The notes: a model not told the origin generated them from the sequence alone. Positions 51,331 to 60,804 are shown, counted from the stretch's first letter. The stretch is 64,000 bases of DNA from Flagellimonas sp. HMM57 (GCF_021390175.1 NZ_CP090004.1:3277001-3341000); one strand, 5' to 3'. Program-made: numbers and translations.

Positions 51331-53037
51331 TTATAAATTCAATTCAGATTGGATGCCGTCCAACTTGGCTTCCAGCTGCGAATTTACGGATTTATAATCC
51401 TCCGCCTTTTCCAATGTAGCGTTTGTACTGATATAGAATTTAACCTTGGGCTCGGTACCGCTGGGTCTGGCAGCTATTCTTGTACCATCTTCGGTTTCAT
51501 AGATTAAAACGTTCGATTTTGGTAAATCGATTGTTTTTTCTTCACCGGTCTGCACATTTTTGGCAATAGTGGTATTGTAATCCTCTATCCAAACCACTTT
51601 TGAACCCTGAACGGATGCTACGGGATTCTCCTTGAAATCAACCAACATTTGCTTGATTTCCTCTGCGCCGCTGATTCCTTTTTTGGTCAAGGAAATAAGC
51701 TTCTCCTTATAGAATCCAAATTTTACGTAGGCATCTACCAATTCCTCATAAAAAGAACTTCCATTGGCCTTTGCATCCGCTGCAATTTCACAGGCGAGTA
51801 GGGTAGAGGTAACAGCATCCTTGTCCCGCACAAAATCTCCCACCATATAGCCAAAACTCTCTTCTCCTCCACCAACAAAATTTGAATCTGGAAAATCCTT
51901 GATCATTTTACCGATCCACTTGAATCCGGTCAATGCCGTTTTGAATTCTACACCATATGCTTTTGCCATTTGTTCCATCATTGGAGTCGAAACAATGGTG
52001 GTGGCTACGAATTCATTGCCCTTGAATCCATTTTGTTGGTATTTGTCCAACAAGAATTTGGTCATCATGACCATGGTCTGGTTTCCGTTGAGCAATTCCA
52101 TATTCCCTTCTAAATTTCGCACGGCTATTCCCAATCGGTCACTGTCCGGGTCGGTACCCACGACCATATCGGCACCAATTTCTTCAGCTTTTTTCATGGC
52201 TATTTCCAAAGCTTCGGGCTCTTCTGGATTCGGTGACTTTACCGTTGGGAAGTTTCCATCCGGTTTAGCCTGTTCCTCTATAATAGTTACGTTTTTGTAA
52301 CCAGCACGTTTTAAAACCTCGGGGATTGCAGTTATGGACGTACCATGCAATGAAGTAAAGACAATTTTAAAATCATCTTTTCCCTTTGCTCCAAAGCTTC
52401 CATTCTTTACCGAAGCATCAAAAAAAGCTTCATCCACATCTTTGTCAATCAATTCGATAAGACTGTCATTCGCTTTGAATTTAATGTCTTCAAAAGACAA
52501 GGCATCGATTTCTGAAATAATTTCACCATCCTGAGGGGGTACAATCTGTCCACCATCGGTCCAATATACTTTGTAACCATTGTATTCCGGTGGATTGTGC
52601 GATGCAGTCAACACAATTCCTGCATGACAATTCAAGTATTTTACGGCAAAAGAAAGCTCTGGCGTAGTCCTAAGTTCTGAGAATAAAAAGACCTTGATGC
52701 CGTTAGCAGAGAAAACCTCAGCAACCGTTTTTGCCAAAGTATCGGAATTATGCCTGCAATCGTAAGCAATCACGACTTTCACCGTTTCTCCAGCATAGGT
52801 TTTTTTAAGGTAGTTACTTAGGCCCTGTGTATTCTTTCCTAATGTATATTTGTTGATTCTATTGGTGCCGACGCCCATAACTCCCCTCATTCCGCCGGTA
52901 CCGAATTCCAAATTTTTGTAGAACCGTTCTTTTAAGGCTTCGGTATCGTTTTCTATAAGATGTTGAATTTCTTTTTTGACTTCTGGGTCAAAAAAATCGG
53001 TTAGCCATGATTTGGCAGAAGTTAGTATGGAATCCAT
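51331..53037 (-). CDS. Phosphohexomutase (phosphoglucomutase/phosphomannomutase)
   Basis: 568-aa alpha-D-phosphohexomutase family enzyme moving phosphate between C1 and C6 of glucose or mannose. Active-site Ser in VLTASHNPPEYNGYKV (about 146), metal-binding loop VGTDPDSDRLG (about 300), sugar-binding GGEESFGYMVG and phosphate-binding RPSGTEPKVK. Larger than single-domain PMM/PGM (about 460) and in the PgcA-type size range. Its product can feed nucleotide-sugar synthesis for the nearby glycosyltransferase and exporter. It stops 4 bp before the ABC gene, so the two are cotranscribed. Confidence 0.93.
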   Translation of the reverse strand: MDSILTSAKSWLTDFFDPEVKKEIQHLIENDTEALKERFYKNLEFGTGGMRGVMGVGTNRINKYTLGKNTQGLSNYLKKTYAGETVKVVIAYDCRHNSDTLAKTVAEVFSANGIKVFLFSELRTTPELSFAVKYLNCHAGIVLTASHNPPEYNGYKVYWTDGGQIVPPQDGEIISEIDALSFEDIKFKANDSLIELIDKDVDEAFFDASVKNGSFGAKGKDDFKIVFTSLHGTSITAIPEVLKRAGYKNVTIIEEQAKPDGNFPTVKSPNPEEPEALEIAMKKAEEIGADMVVGTDPDSDRLGIAVRNLEGNMELLNGNQTMVMMTKFLLDKYQQNGFKGNEFVATTIVSTPMMEQMAKAYGVEFKTALTGFKWIGKMIKDFPDSNFVGGGEESFGYMVGDFVRDKDAVTSTLLACEIAADAKANGSSFYEELVDAYVKFGFYKEKLISLTKKGISGAEEIKQMLVDFKENPVASVQGSKVVWIEDYNTTIAKNVQTGEEKTIDLPKSNVLIYETEDGTRIAARPSGTEPKVKFYISTNATLEKAEDYKSVNSQLEAKLDGIQSELNL

Positions 53038-53093
53038 TTAGATGTAGCTTTTATCGGATTTAAAAATACAAAGAATCTATGTGGGGCGGCGTG

Positions 53094-54041
53094 CTAAACA
53101 TTAATTTTATCGGAGATGTTGTAACGGGTATCATTTTTTCTGGATCGTACCATGATTTCCCCTAAAAAACCGGCCAAAAAGAACTGGGTTCCTATCAGCA
53201 TTGCCGTAAGTGCTATAAAAAATTGTGGTCTATCGGTAATGAGTCGCCCAGTTGGATTTATGACTATTTTATCTATTCCCAAGTAAATAGAAAATCCAAA
53301 GCCAACAATGAACATGAGTACGCCCAGAGCACCGAACAAGTGCATAGGTTGGCGTCCAAATTTGGAAACAAACCAGATGGTTATTAAATCCAAAAAACCA
53401 TTGATGAATCGGTCCACACCAAACTTGGTGGTCCCATATTTTCGAGACTGGTGCTGCACCACTTTTTCGGTAATTTTTGAGAAGCCCGCATTTTTGGCAA
53501 GTACGGGAATATAACGGTGCATTTCGCCAGACACCTCTATATTTTTTACAACAACGCTTTGATATGCCTTTAGGCCACAATTAAAATCATTTAGTTTAAC
53601 GCCAGATGTTTTTCTAGCGGCCCAATTGAATAATTTTGAAGGGATATTCTTGGCAATGACCGAATCGTATCGTTTCTTTTTCCAGCCAGAAACAATATGG
53701 TTGCCCTCTTCCTTTATCAAGTGGTACAGTTCTGGGATTTCTTCGGGATTGTCCTGTAGGTCGGCATCCATGGTGATTACCACATCACCCGAAGCAGCTT
53801 TGAACCCTGCATGCAATGCCTGTGACTTCCCATAATTCTTAAGAAACCGTATTCCCTTTACGCTATCGTTTTTCTTGGACAGTTTAGAAATTATCTGCCA
53901 AGAATCATCCGTACTCCCATCATCTATGAAAATAACTTCATAAACAAAATGATTGGATTGCATAACGTTTGCAATCCAATCATGGAGTTCTATAAGCGAT
54001 TCTTGTTCGTTAAGTAAAGGGATTACAATGGAAATCTGCAT
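53094..54041 (-). CDS. Family 2 glycosyltransferase, DPM1/GtrB-like
   Basis: 315-aa membrane-bound glycosyltransferase. GT2 domain: VIPLLNEQESLIELHDW, EVIFIDDGSTDDSW, FLKNYGKSQALHAGF, VITMDADLQDNPEEIP (DxD) and FNCGLKAYQS. Two C-terminal membrane helices follow (LFGALGVLMFIVGFGFSIYLG, FFIALTAMLIGTQFFLAGFLG). Members transfer a sugar to polyprenyl phosphate for later use in glycan or glycolipid assembly. It lies upstream of the phosphohexomutase (56 bp) and downstream of the DUF4199 gene (42 bp) in a same-strand run. Confidence 0.92.
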   Translation of the reverse strand: MQISIVIPLLNEQESLIELHDWIANVMQSNHFVYEVIFIDDGSTDDSWQIISKLSKKNDSVKGIRFLKNYGKSQALHAGFKAASGDVVITMDADLQDNPEEIPELYHLIKEEGNHIVSGWKKKRYDSVIAKNIPSKLFNWAARKTSGVKLNDFNCGLKAYQSVVVKNIEVSGEMHRYIPVLAKNAGFSKITEKVVQHQSRKYGTTKFGVDRFINGFLDLITIWFVSKFGRQPMHLFGALGVLMFIVGFGFSIYLGIDKIVINPTGRLITDRPQFFIALTAMLIGTQFFLAGFLGEIMVRSRKNDTRYNISDKINV

Positions 54042-54083
54042 TGTTACATTCTGGAATTCCCTTCAAAAATAGTATTTTTTGCC

Positions 54084-54605
54084 TTAGTAGGAGGCTTTGT
54101 CCTTTTTTAGGATAAGACCTGTAACAAGACCGATAACAAGGCCCAGTACACAGCTAATGATCAATCCTATGGGGTAGCGCATCCAAGCAAATTTTTTCTG
54201 CATGGCCGCTCCTTGTTCCCATTGTTCCTCTGTGAGTGAAGGATTGTCTTCAAAAGTTTTAGCTTTTGCCAATTCCAAGGCTTTATCCATGAAATCGGGT
54301 TCTATAAAGTTTATGAGTACATACTGGTACGCTAAAGAGAGTATTGTGGAAACTAATGCTATACCCACAGCGACCTTTAACGCTTCGACAATTTTTAAAT
54401 ATCCCGAATTAGCTTTTTTAAAAGCATTTACACCTAAAAAGATGACAATGATAGTTAAAACTATTGATACTACAATTATAGGAGTGCTCATCTCATAATG
54501 CATGTTTTGAGTATAGAGCATGACACTGAATACTATTGAGACCAGTCCCAATAATATTCCGTAATTGAGGGCAAACTTTCCCGTTTTAGGTTGATTTTCT
54601 TCCAT
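54084..54605 (-). CDS. DUF4199 membrane protein
   Basis: 173-aa inner-membrane protein with four hydrophobic segments (YGILLGLVSIVFSVMLYT, TPIIVVSIVLTIIVIFLGV, KVAVGIALVSTILSLAYQYV, YPIGLIISCVLGLVIGLVTGLIL). The loop after the third segment is acidic with FIEPDFMDKALELAK. Matches the Bacteroidetes family DUF4199, function unknown. It is the first gene of the run with GT2, phosphohexomutase and ABC exporter, so it may help that pathway. Divergent from rpmE2. Confidence 0.82.
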   Translation of the reverse strand: MEENQPKTGKFALNYGILLGLVSIVFSVMLYTQNMHYEMSTPIIVVSIVLTIIVIFLGVNAFKKANSGYLKIVEALKVAVGIALVSTILSLAYQYVLINFIEPDFMDKALELAKAKTFEDNPSLTEEQWEQGAAMQKKFAWMRYPIGLIISCVLGLVIGLVTGLILKKDKASY

Positions 54606-54703
54606 TTGTTCTAAATATTTAGTGGTGATTGTTGCTTGTTAGTGTTTACTTTAAGAATTTTGTTACAATCAAAGGTAATTTTTTCTTTTTTCCTCTTTTT
54701 CAG

Positions 54704-54733
54704 TTGCAGTACTAAAAGAAATGATTAAATTTG
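54704..54733 (+). promoter_or_regulatory. rpmE2 promoter
   Basis: TTG at 54704-54706, 19 bp spacer, TAAATTTG at 54726-54733: a full match to the Bacteroidetes consensus. The start codon is 36 bp downstream. Confidence 0.85.
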
Positions 54734-54769
54734 CACCTCGAAAAATTCGAAGATTAAGTATTTACGACG

Positions 54770-55039
54770 ATGAGAAAAGGTATACACCCAGAAAATTATA
54801 GATTGGTAGCTTTTAAGGATATGTCCAATGACGATGTCTTTATTACTAAATCTACCGCAGATGCAAAAGAAACTATCACTGTAGACGGTGTTGAATATCC
54901 TTTGGTGAAACTGGAAATATCAAGAACTTCACACCCATACTATACTGGTAAGACTAAATTGGTCGATACCGCTGGTAGAATCGATAAATTTAAGAACAAG
55001 TACAAAAAATTCAAGAAAGAAGAGAAAAGCACTAAGTAA
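54770..55039 (+). CDS. rpmE2: 50S ribosomal protein L31 type B
   Basis: 89-aa ribosomal protein: MRKGIHPENYRLVAFKDMSN opening, TVDGVEYPLVKLEISRTSHPYYTGK and DTAGRIDKFKNKYKKF. It lacks the zinc CxxC pair of the type A form, as expected for type B. It has its own consensus promoter and a strong terminator shared as boundary with the next gene. Confidence 0.97.
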   Translation: MRKGIHPENYRLVAFKDMSNDDVFITKSTADAKETITVDGVEYPLVKLEISRTSHPYYTGKTKLVDTAGRIDKFKNKYKKFKKEEKSTK

Positions 55040-55060
55040 GCCTTTTTCTGAATAAAATAT

Positions 55061-55092
55061 AACGCCCCTGATGAATGTCAGGGGCGTTTTTT
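55061..55092 (+). terminator. Terminator of rpmE2
   Basis: Perfect 11-bp stem AACGCCCCTGA / TCAGGGGCGTT with a 6-base loop, followed by TTTTATTTTT. It lies before the start of the GlmU-family gene. Confidence 0.95.
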
Positions 55093-55118
55093 ATTTTTAC
55101 ACTTTTGAAACCACAACC

Positions 55119-56294
55119 ATGAACTATATACTTTCAGACGGTCCGCAGCGTACAGCCTTATTACCATTTACCTTTACCCGCCCCGTTGCGGAAATCAGGA
55201 TCGGAATCTTGACCATTCGCGAAAAATGGGAGAGGTACCTGAATACGACCATAAGTTTTAAGACAGAGGAATATCTATCTGAAAAGTATCGAATGGTCAC
55301 TGCAGATGACAACATTGTGATTACGGCTTCTTTTTTGCCAAATGTGGCACTTGTGGAAAAGATTGTTTCCTTGGACGTGAACGAGGCTATTTTTTATGAA
55401 GATAAACTTGTGGCCTATCGTACGGCAAATCCAAATACAGAAGTAGAGGTTTCCCAATGCAAGGCCATTCATTTTGAAGACGAAGTGCTAACCGTAGATT
55501 TTACATGGGATATCTTTTCCAAAAACGGTGAAGCGCTTCAGGCCGATTTTGATATGATTACCAAAGGGCGTAAAAGTGCCCCAATTTCAGATACCAACCG
55601 CTTGATTCACCCAGAAAATATTTTCTTGGAAGAAGGTGCGCAGGTGGAGCATAGTATACTCAATGCCACCAAAGGCCCTATTTATATTGGTAAAAATGCC
55701 GAAATATGGGAGGGCTGCCTCGTACGGGGCGCTTTAGCGCTATGCGATAATGCTATTGTGAAGATGGGGGCGAAACTATACGGTCCAACTACAATAGGAC
55801 CTTATGGCAAGGTATGTGGAGAAATTAACAACTCGGTAATTTTTGGGTATTCCAGTAAGGGTCATGACGGGTATCTAGGCAATGCGGTGTTAGGGGAATG
55901 GTGCAATATTGGAGCGGATTCCAACAACTCCAATCTAAAGAACAATTACGCCAAAGTGCGCCTTTGGAACTATGCCACCGAAAAATTTGACCATACGGGA
56001 TTGCAATTTTGCGGACTTATGATGGGCGACCATAGTAAAACGGCCATCAATACGATGTTCAATACGGGAACGGTCATTGGGGTCAATTCCAATATTTATG
56101 TGCCTGGATTTCCAAGAAATTTTGTGCCCAGCTTCAGCTGGGGCGGTGCCTCGGGCTTTACGACCTACGCACCCAAGCGTGCTTTTGAGGCTGCAGAAGT
56201 CATGATGGCGCGTAGAGGTGTTACTTTTGATGCCACCGAAGCCCGAATTTTAGAGCATGTATTTGAGCTGACCAAAAAGTGGCGGAATTATTAG
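55119..56294 (+). CDS. GlmU-family protein, putative sugar nucleotidyltransferase
   Basis: 391 aa from the ATG at 55119 (MNYILSDGPQRTALLPFTFTRP). The frame opens at 55071 but that part crosses the rpmE2 terminator. The N-terminal half resembles a nucleotidyltransferase that seems reduced (FTRPVAEIRIGILTIREKWE). The C-terminal half is a left-handed beta-helix (APISDTNRLIHPENIFLEEGAQ, GPIYIGKNAEIWEGCLVRG, VFGYSSKGHDGYLGNAVLGEWCNIGAD). This architecture is the Bacteroidetes 'GlmU family protein', whose activity has not been firmly assigned. Convergent with the VOC gene, 5 bp apart. Confidence 0.85.
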   Translation: MNYILSDGPQRTALLPFTFTRPVAEIRIGILTIREKWERYLNTTISFKTEEYLSEKYRMVTADDNIVITASFLPNVALVEKIVSLDVNEAIFYEDKLVAYRTANPNTEVEVSQCKAIHFEDEVLTVDFTWDIFSKNGEALQADFDMITKGRKSAPISDTNRLIHPENIFLEEGAQVEHSILNATKGPIYIGKNAEIWEGCLVRGALALCDNAIVKMGAKLYGPTTIGPYGKVCGEINNSVIFGYSSKGHDGYLGNAVLGEWCNIGADSNNSNLKNNYAKVRLWNYATEKFDHTGLQFCGLMMGDHSKTAINTMFNTGTVIGVNSNIYVPGFPRNFVPSFSWGGASGFTTYAPKRAFEAAEVMMARRGVTFDATEARILEHVFELTKKWRNY

Positions 56295-56299
56295 AACGA

Positions 56300-56674
56300 T
56301 TATTGTAAGGATTGGTGCAGTGCAATCCTGTTTCCTTCAGTATCTTGAAATTCGGCGACAAAGCCTAGATCACCGTTTGAGGTCTTGGGGTATAATAGCT
56401 GCCCGCCATTTTTGGTGACCAAAAGCAGGGTCTCGTCAATACTGTCCGTTTTAAAGTATATAACGGCTCCATCTTTGGTAGGTTTATAAATATCACCTTT
56501 GGCCAAAGCTCCGGAAATCCCAAGGCTATTTTCCGCAAAAGGAAATAGCGCCATTTCATTGCCATCGATAATTGCTCTCTCAAAGCTCAAGTTAAATATA
56601 GCACTGTAAAATGTTACAGACCTGTTCATATCGGTTACCGGAATTTCAAAATAAACTACGGGATTATGAGGCAT
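56300..56674 (-). CDS. VOC-superfamily protein
   Basis: 124 aa from the ATG at 56674 (MPHNPVVYFEIPVTDMNRSVTFY). The frame reaches 56749, but the extra residues (LLPKVLVFHPLVLDIKIKKK) do not belong to the family. The betaalphabetabetabeta pattern of glyoxalase/bleomycin-resistance proteins is clear: FYSAIFNLSFERA, MALFPF, VIYFKTDSIDETLLLV and VAEFQDTEGNRIALHQ. Metal ligands and substrate cannot be told. Cytosolic. Confidence 0.85.
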   Translation of the reverse strand: MPHNPVVYFEIPVTDMNRSVTFYSAIFNLSFERAIIDGNEMALFPFAENSLGISGALAKGDIYKPTKDGAVIYFKTDSIDETLLLVTKNGGQLLYPKTSNGDLGFVAEFQDTEGNRIALHQSLQ

Positions 56675-56873
56675 TTTTTTTTTGATTTTGATATCTAAAA
56701 CTAAGGGATGAAAAACTAATACTTTGGGTAAGAGTATTGGAACTGGCAAAAAAAGTTTTCAGAGGTTTCGTTATCAAAATGTTTGAATATTAAATAACTG
56801 ATTTTAAATTACTTATAAAGATAACTAAAGCCTTTGAACTTGCATCTGTTTTGGCTATTATTTTTATATTGTC

Positions 56874-58619
56874 TTAATTCTTTAAGAAATTATGAACCTC
56901 AGAAACAAAACTCCATGGTATATCTGTTTTCTTTGCCGATAACTCAGGTATTCTCTCCAATGCTTTAACTATCCATTTTGATTTACTTGACGATTTTGGC
57001 AATCCTTTTGTAACTAGCCAAGATTCTAATTCTCCTACAGGAACAATAAATACCCCAATGGCTTTACAATAACTGTTTATTTCATCAAATTTAGTCTGAT
57101 TATCGACAGACAATTGTCTTCGACCTTCATTTTTATATTTTGACCATGGTGAATTTTCTTCTCTTATCTTTTTTAATTTTCTTCTTACTTCTACTGTTGT
57201 TGATTCTATGATGTCAATACTTACATTAAGTTTTATTGTATCAAGTAAATCCTTAATCTCAGTTTTTAAATTTGTCAATATAGATTTTGGAGATTGAGAT
57301 TCGACCTCGGATACAATACCTTTTCTTAATTCCCTAATCTTGTCAATTATTTCTCTGTCTGCATTTTTTTGCTCTAATAGTCGTTTAAGTTCATCCCATA
57401 CTCTAAGTATATCAAAATCAACAATGACCGCATGATTAACTTTTAACTTAAAATATGGCATAGAGACTTTAGTAACAGTTTGTTTGTTATGAGAGTGAGT
57501 ATAATGAATGTCATCATTGTCGAATAGTTGCCTAGATAATCTTTGATAAAAAATTGAATCGCTATCTGCTTCTGTCACTACAACTCCTTTGTAAAACAAA
57601 CCTTCTAAAACTCTTGTTGAACTTAATAAAGGATCGTTAGCAATTTTCTTTACTTCCTCAGGATTTAGCTGGCTTATGCTATTGATATCATCTTTTCTTG
57701 TAATTCTAATAAGGTCAATATCTTGTCTGATGTTCAAAATACCTCTTAACAAATCAACACTATGTGTTGCTATAAATATTTGTTTTTTATTATTTGCCTG
57801 CTCTGCAATAATTTCTCCAAGTTTTAGAGCTTGAGGAGGATGCAAAAAAGCTTCAGGTTCATCTAATAATAAAACTGGCTTTTGTCCAACATGAAGTGAT
57901 AGAAAAGTTGAAATAAAACTTTTTAAGCCATCACCTTGCTCATCTAATCTTCTTTCTTTCTCAAGTATTTTCCTTAATTCTCTAGGATCAGTAGGGACGG
58001 TTCCAAAAGATTTTGAAATTCGAAAACAAAGATTAACAAGGTTTGTGTAATCGAGCAAAATATCTAATTCAAATGAATCCTTAACCAATTCTCTTAACTT
58101 TGCCTCAATCTCTGTGCCTTCTTTGTATACAGCTTGCAAAAGGTTTTCAACCTGTTTATTTACTTCTCCACTTTTTGATTGTAAGATATTTTTCAATCTA
58201 TCTTCAGTACTTAAAAAGTTAACTAAGAAATTACCAAAATAGTTTGAGAAATTCTTTCTTGACTGTTCATCTTTTTTTTCTAACCACTTTTCAACTCTAT
58301 CTTCCCAATCATTTCCTATATATAGGTTTTTTACACCACTAAAAGAGGAATTTAAAGTTCTTATGTAATGATTACCATCATTATCAATTATCGAGTTAAT
58401 ATTATAACTGTCTAGCAATTCACTAAGTTTGGATGGCCAACTGTAACTTATATCATCAACAACGATGGAATCAGGTTTTTCAATCGTAGTAATTTTAAGT
58501 ATATCTTTTAATACTTGACTTTTACCACAATTGTTAGGCCCTATTAAAACTACCAAGTTTTTAGGTTTAAAAATGAAGCTATTCTTAAACTTTATTTTTT
58601 CTATTTTGTATTCAAACAT
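56874..58619 (-). CDS. OLD-like AAA ATPase with TOPRIM nuclease domain
   Basis: 581-aa protein. The N-terminal ABC-type ATPase has Walker A IGPNNCGKS (residues about 26-34), a long helical insertion, signature-like DEQGDGLKSFISTFLSLH, Walker B LLLDEPEAFLHPPQ and the switch IFIATHSVDLLRG. The C-terminal part resembles a TOPRIM nuclease: VVVTEADSDSIFYQRL (Glu plus DSD) and HAVIVDFDILRVWDE (DxD). This is the layout of OLD-family and GajA-type endonucleases, many of which act in phage defence. No UvrD-like partner or second nuclease gene is adjacent. The gene is visibly more A+T-rich than its neighbours, suggesting acquisition. Confidence 0.8.
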   Translation of the reverse strand: MFEYKIEKIKFKNSFIFKPKNLVVLIGPNNCGKSQVLKDILKITTIEKPDSIVVDDISYSWPSKLSELLDSYNINSIIDNDGNHYIRTLNSSFSGVKNLYIGNDWEDRVEKWLEKKDEQSRKNFSNYFGNFLVNFLSTEDRLKNILQSKSGEVNKQVENLLQAVYKEGTEIEAKLRELVKDSFELDILLDYTNLVNLCFRISKSFGTVPTDPRELRKILEKERRLDEQGDGLKSFISTFLSLHVGQKPVLLLDEPEAFLHPPQALKLGEIIAEQANNKKQIFIATHSVDLLRGILNIRQDIDLIRITRKDDINSISQLNPEEVKKIANDPLLSSTRVLEGLFYKGVVVTEADSDSIFYQRLSRQLFDNDDIHYTHSHNKQTVTKVSMPYFKLKVNHAVIVDFDILRVWDELKRLLEQKNADREIIDKIRELRKGIVSEVESQSPKSILTNLKTEIKDLLDTIKLNVSIDIIESTTVEVRRKLKKIREENSPWSKYKNEGRRQLSVDNQTKFDEINSYCKAIGVFIVPVGELESWLVTKGLPKSSSKSKWIVKALERIPELSAKKTDIPWSFVSEVHNFLKN

Positions 58620-58972
58620 AAAATGTATATGATGTAGCCTGACGTCGAAGATATGATTCTGTTTTAATGAATTATATCGACCGATAACGAAGTTAGTTGA
58701 AAAAGACTACAACATCTATAGGTGCTAATAGCAAGATTTCAAATAGATGTCAACAGGATTGTTTAAGTACAAGTTCAAGGTTCAAGCTCAAAGAGTTGTT
58801 GGTTGATTATGCTGAGATTAAAAGTTGGAACATAAAATAAGGATTGGGAAGTCAGAAGTTGGCGTTTACAGGTTGAAAGTTGAAAAGTATAGAAGTCCAA
58901 CGCTCATTACTAAGCACTAAAGACTAACAACTAATTCCTATCTTTGCAACCCTAAAAATCAGGGATATACCC
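58620..58972. other. Intergenic region between OLD-like gene and mtaB
   Basis: 353 bp divergent gap. The mtaB side carries the -7 box TATCTTTG at 58939-58946. The middle (58760-58900) has several related low-complexity words (AAGTTCAAGGTTCAAGCTC, AGAAGTTGG, GGTTGAAAGTTGAAAAG). No gene or RNA was recognised; it may mark one edge of the acquired OLD-like gene. Confidence 0.55.
58939..58946 (+). promoter_or_regulatory. -7 box of the mtaB promoter
   Basis: TATCTTTG matches TAnnTTTG, 26 bp before the mtaB ATG. No clear TTG at the -33 position. Confidence 0.55.
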
Positions 58973-60301
58973 ATGAACAAAAAAGTTGCTTTTTACACTT
59001 TGGGATGCAAGCTGAACTTTTCCGAAACTTCTACCATTGCCAGAAGTTTTGAGGATGAGGGTTTTGATCGTGTGGACTTTTCCCAAGAAGCGGATATTTA
59101 TGTAATCAATACCTGTTCCGTTACCGAGAATGCAGATAAACGCTTTAAGACTATCGTAAAACAAGCGCAAAAGAGCAATCCAGCTGCTTTTGTAGCTGCC
59201 GTTGGGTGCTATGCCCAGCTAAAACCCGAAGAATTGGCAGCAGTTGATGGTGTGGACTTGGTCTTGGGTGCCACCGAAAAATTCAAGATAACCGATTACC
59301 TGAACGATCTTGCCAAAAACGATAAGGGAGAAGTACATTCCTGTGAGATAGAAGACGCCGATTTTTATGTGGGCAGTTACGCCATTGGCGATAGGACCCG
59401 GGCATTCCTAAAAGTACAGGACGGCTGCGATTACAAGTGTACGTACTGTACCATTCCATTGGCACGTGGAATTTCCAGAAGTGATACTTTAGATAATGTG
59501 TTGAAAAATGCTTCAGAAATTGCTTCCAAAGGCATTAAGGAAATCGTACTTACCGGGGTCAATATTGGAGACTACGGTAAAGGCGAATTCGGGAATAAAA
59601 AGCACGAACATACGTTTCTGGATTTGGTGAAAGCTTTGGAGGTAGTGGACGGCATACACCGCCTTCGTATTTCATCCATAGAGCCAAACTTGCTTAAAAA
59701 TGAAACTATAGATTTTGTGTCCCAGAGCAATAGCTTTGTCCCGCATTTTCATATTCCCTTGCAAAGCGGTAGCGATGACATTTTAAAACTGATGCGTCGC
59801 AGGTACCTGTCCAATCTATATGTCGACCGGGTTAACCGAATCAAACAAACGATGCCACATGCCTGTATTGGGGTGGATGTTATTGTTGGTTTCCCAGGAG
59901 AGACCGATGAACATTTCTTGGAAACGTACCATTTTCTCAATGAGCTGGATATTTCGTACTTGCATGTATTCACGTATTCCGAACGCGATAATACCGTAGC
60001 GGCAGGTATGGACGACGTGGTGCCCAAAAATGTAAGGAGCAAGCGCAGTAAAATGTTGCGCGGACTATCTGCAAAAAAACGAAGGGCATTTTACGAAAGT
60101 CAGTTGGGAAGTACCCGTACCGTGTTGTTCGAGGGAGAGAACAAATCGGGTTACATTCACGGGTTTACCGAAAATTACGTCAAGGTAAAGGCGCCTTGGA
60201 ATCCAGAATTGGTGAACACGTTGCATACTGTGGAACTTACCAAAATCGATGAGGACGGTTTGGTCCGCTTTGAGTTCGTCCAGAACGAAGTATTGGCATA
60301 A
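58973..60301 (+). CDS. mtaB: tRNA t6A37 methylthiotransferase
   Basis: 442-aa radical-SAM enzyme adding a methylthio group to t6A37 of tRNAs. N-terminal UPF0004 domain with three Cys ligands (TLGCKLNFSE, NTCSVTENAD, AVGCYAQ), the radical-SAM motif CDYKCTYC (residues 152, 156, 159), then a TRAM RNA-binding domain (KSGYIHGFTENYVKVKAP). Spacing NTCSVT fits MtaB rather than MiaB. Own promoter upstream and a strong terminator downstream. Single gene. Confidence 0.95.
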   Translation: MNKKVAFYTLGCKLNFSETSTIARSFEDEGFDRVDFSQEADIYVINTCSVTENADKRFKTIVKQAQKSNPAAFVAAVGCYAQLKPEELAAVDGVDLVLGATEKFKITDYLNDLAKNDKGEVHSCEIEDADFYVGSYAIGDRTRAFLKVQDGCDYKCTYCTIPLARGISRSDTLDNVLKNASEIASKGIKEIVLTGVNIGDYGKGEFGNKKHEHTFLDLVKALEVVDGIHRLRISSIEPNLLKNETIDFVSQSNSFVPHFHIPLQSGSDDILKLMRRRYLSNLYVDRVNRIKQTMPHACIGVDVIVGFPGETDEHFLETYHFLNELDISYLHVFTYSERDNTVAAGMDDVVPKNVRSKRSKMLRGLSAKKRRAFYESQLGSTRTVLFEGENKSGYIHGFTENYVKVKAPWNPELVNTLHTVELTKIDEDGLVRFEFVQNEVLA

Positions 60302-60326
60302 AAAAAGCCTCTCGAAAAGAGAGGCT
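60302..60326. terminator. Bidirectional terminator between mtaB and the GNAT gene
   Basis: Perfect 8-bp stem AGCCTCTC / GAGAGGCT with loop GAAAA (60306-60326). It begins at the mtaB stop and is followed on the minus strand by a T run. Confidence 0.85.
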
Positions 60327-60349
60327 AAAATCAATTTTACTTTTGTTAC

Positions 60350-60643
60350 TTAGATACGAATACCAACGGGCAACATTTCTTTGTACTGTCTGTTTTTTCT
60401 CAAGAAACCTGCAATGTGCGGGCTTGTAGGTACGACCCTAAGGTTTTTTTCTTGGATTTGATTTAAAACGGCCTTGATAAAGGTCTCTTTAAAACCATCT
60501 TGGGTAATTTCCTCAGGAATTACCAGTTTTGTTAAAAATACTTTACGCTCCTGTGAAGAGTACTCGATTTTAGCTAAATGCCCATCAACCTTAGTTTCAA
60601 ATTGACGCAAGAAACTATTGTCATTAACTTCCATTTCTGTCAT
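60350..60643 (-). CDS. Small GNAT-like acetyltransferase (NATD1 type)
   Basis: 97-aa protein of the compact GNAT family: VDGHLAKIEYSSQERKVFLTKLVIPEE, then KETFIKAVLNQIQEKNLRVVPTSPHIAGFLRKN. The acetyl-CoA-binding and C-terminal Hx3-type strands fit. Bacterial and animal relatives have no firm substrate. Two ATGs (60643 and 60634) are close; I keep the first. A TAATTTTG box on the minus strand at 60751-60758 could be its promoter, which leaves a leader of about 100 bases. Confidence 0.8.
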   Translation of the reverse strand: MTEMEVNDNSFLRQFETKVDGHLAKIEYSSQERKVFLTKLVIPEEITQDGFKETFIKAVLNQIQEKNLRVVPTSPHIAGFLRKNRQYKEMLPVGIRI

Positions 60644-60804
60644 GTAGTATTGTTTTAAATTGACTTTGAAATTACCGTAGCGGTAATTTGGTTTATTCCC
60701 TATTTTTGATGCATGCGTATTCTAAAATGGGGCTTGTTGCAAAAGGAGTACAAAATTAGTGAAAATTTAGTTAAATTCCTAGCTTAATCGATATTAGGTG
60801 AGAA

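Noticed and set aside
55071..55118. N-terminal extension of the GlmU-family protein
   Set aside because: It would start within the rpmE2 terminator; the family begins at MNYILSDGP.
58760..58900. Low-complexity words upstream of mtaB as a repeat array
   Set aside because: The words are irregular with no fixed unit or spacing.
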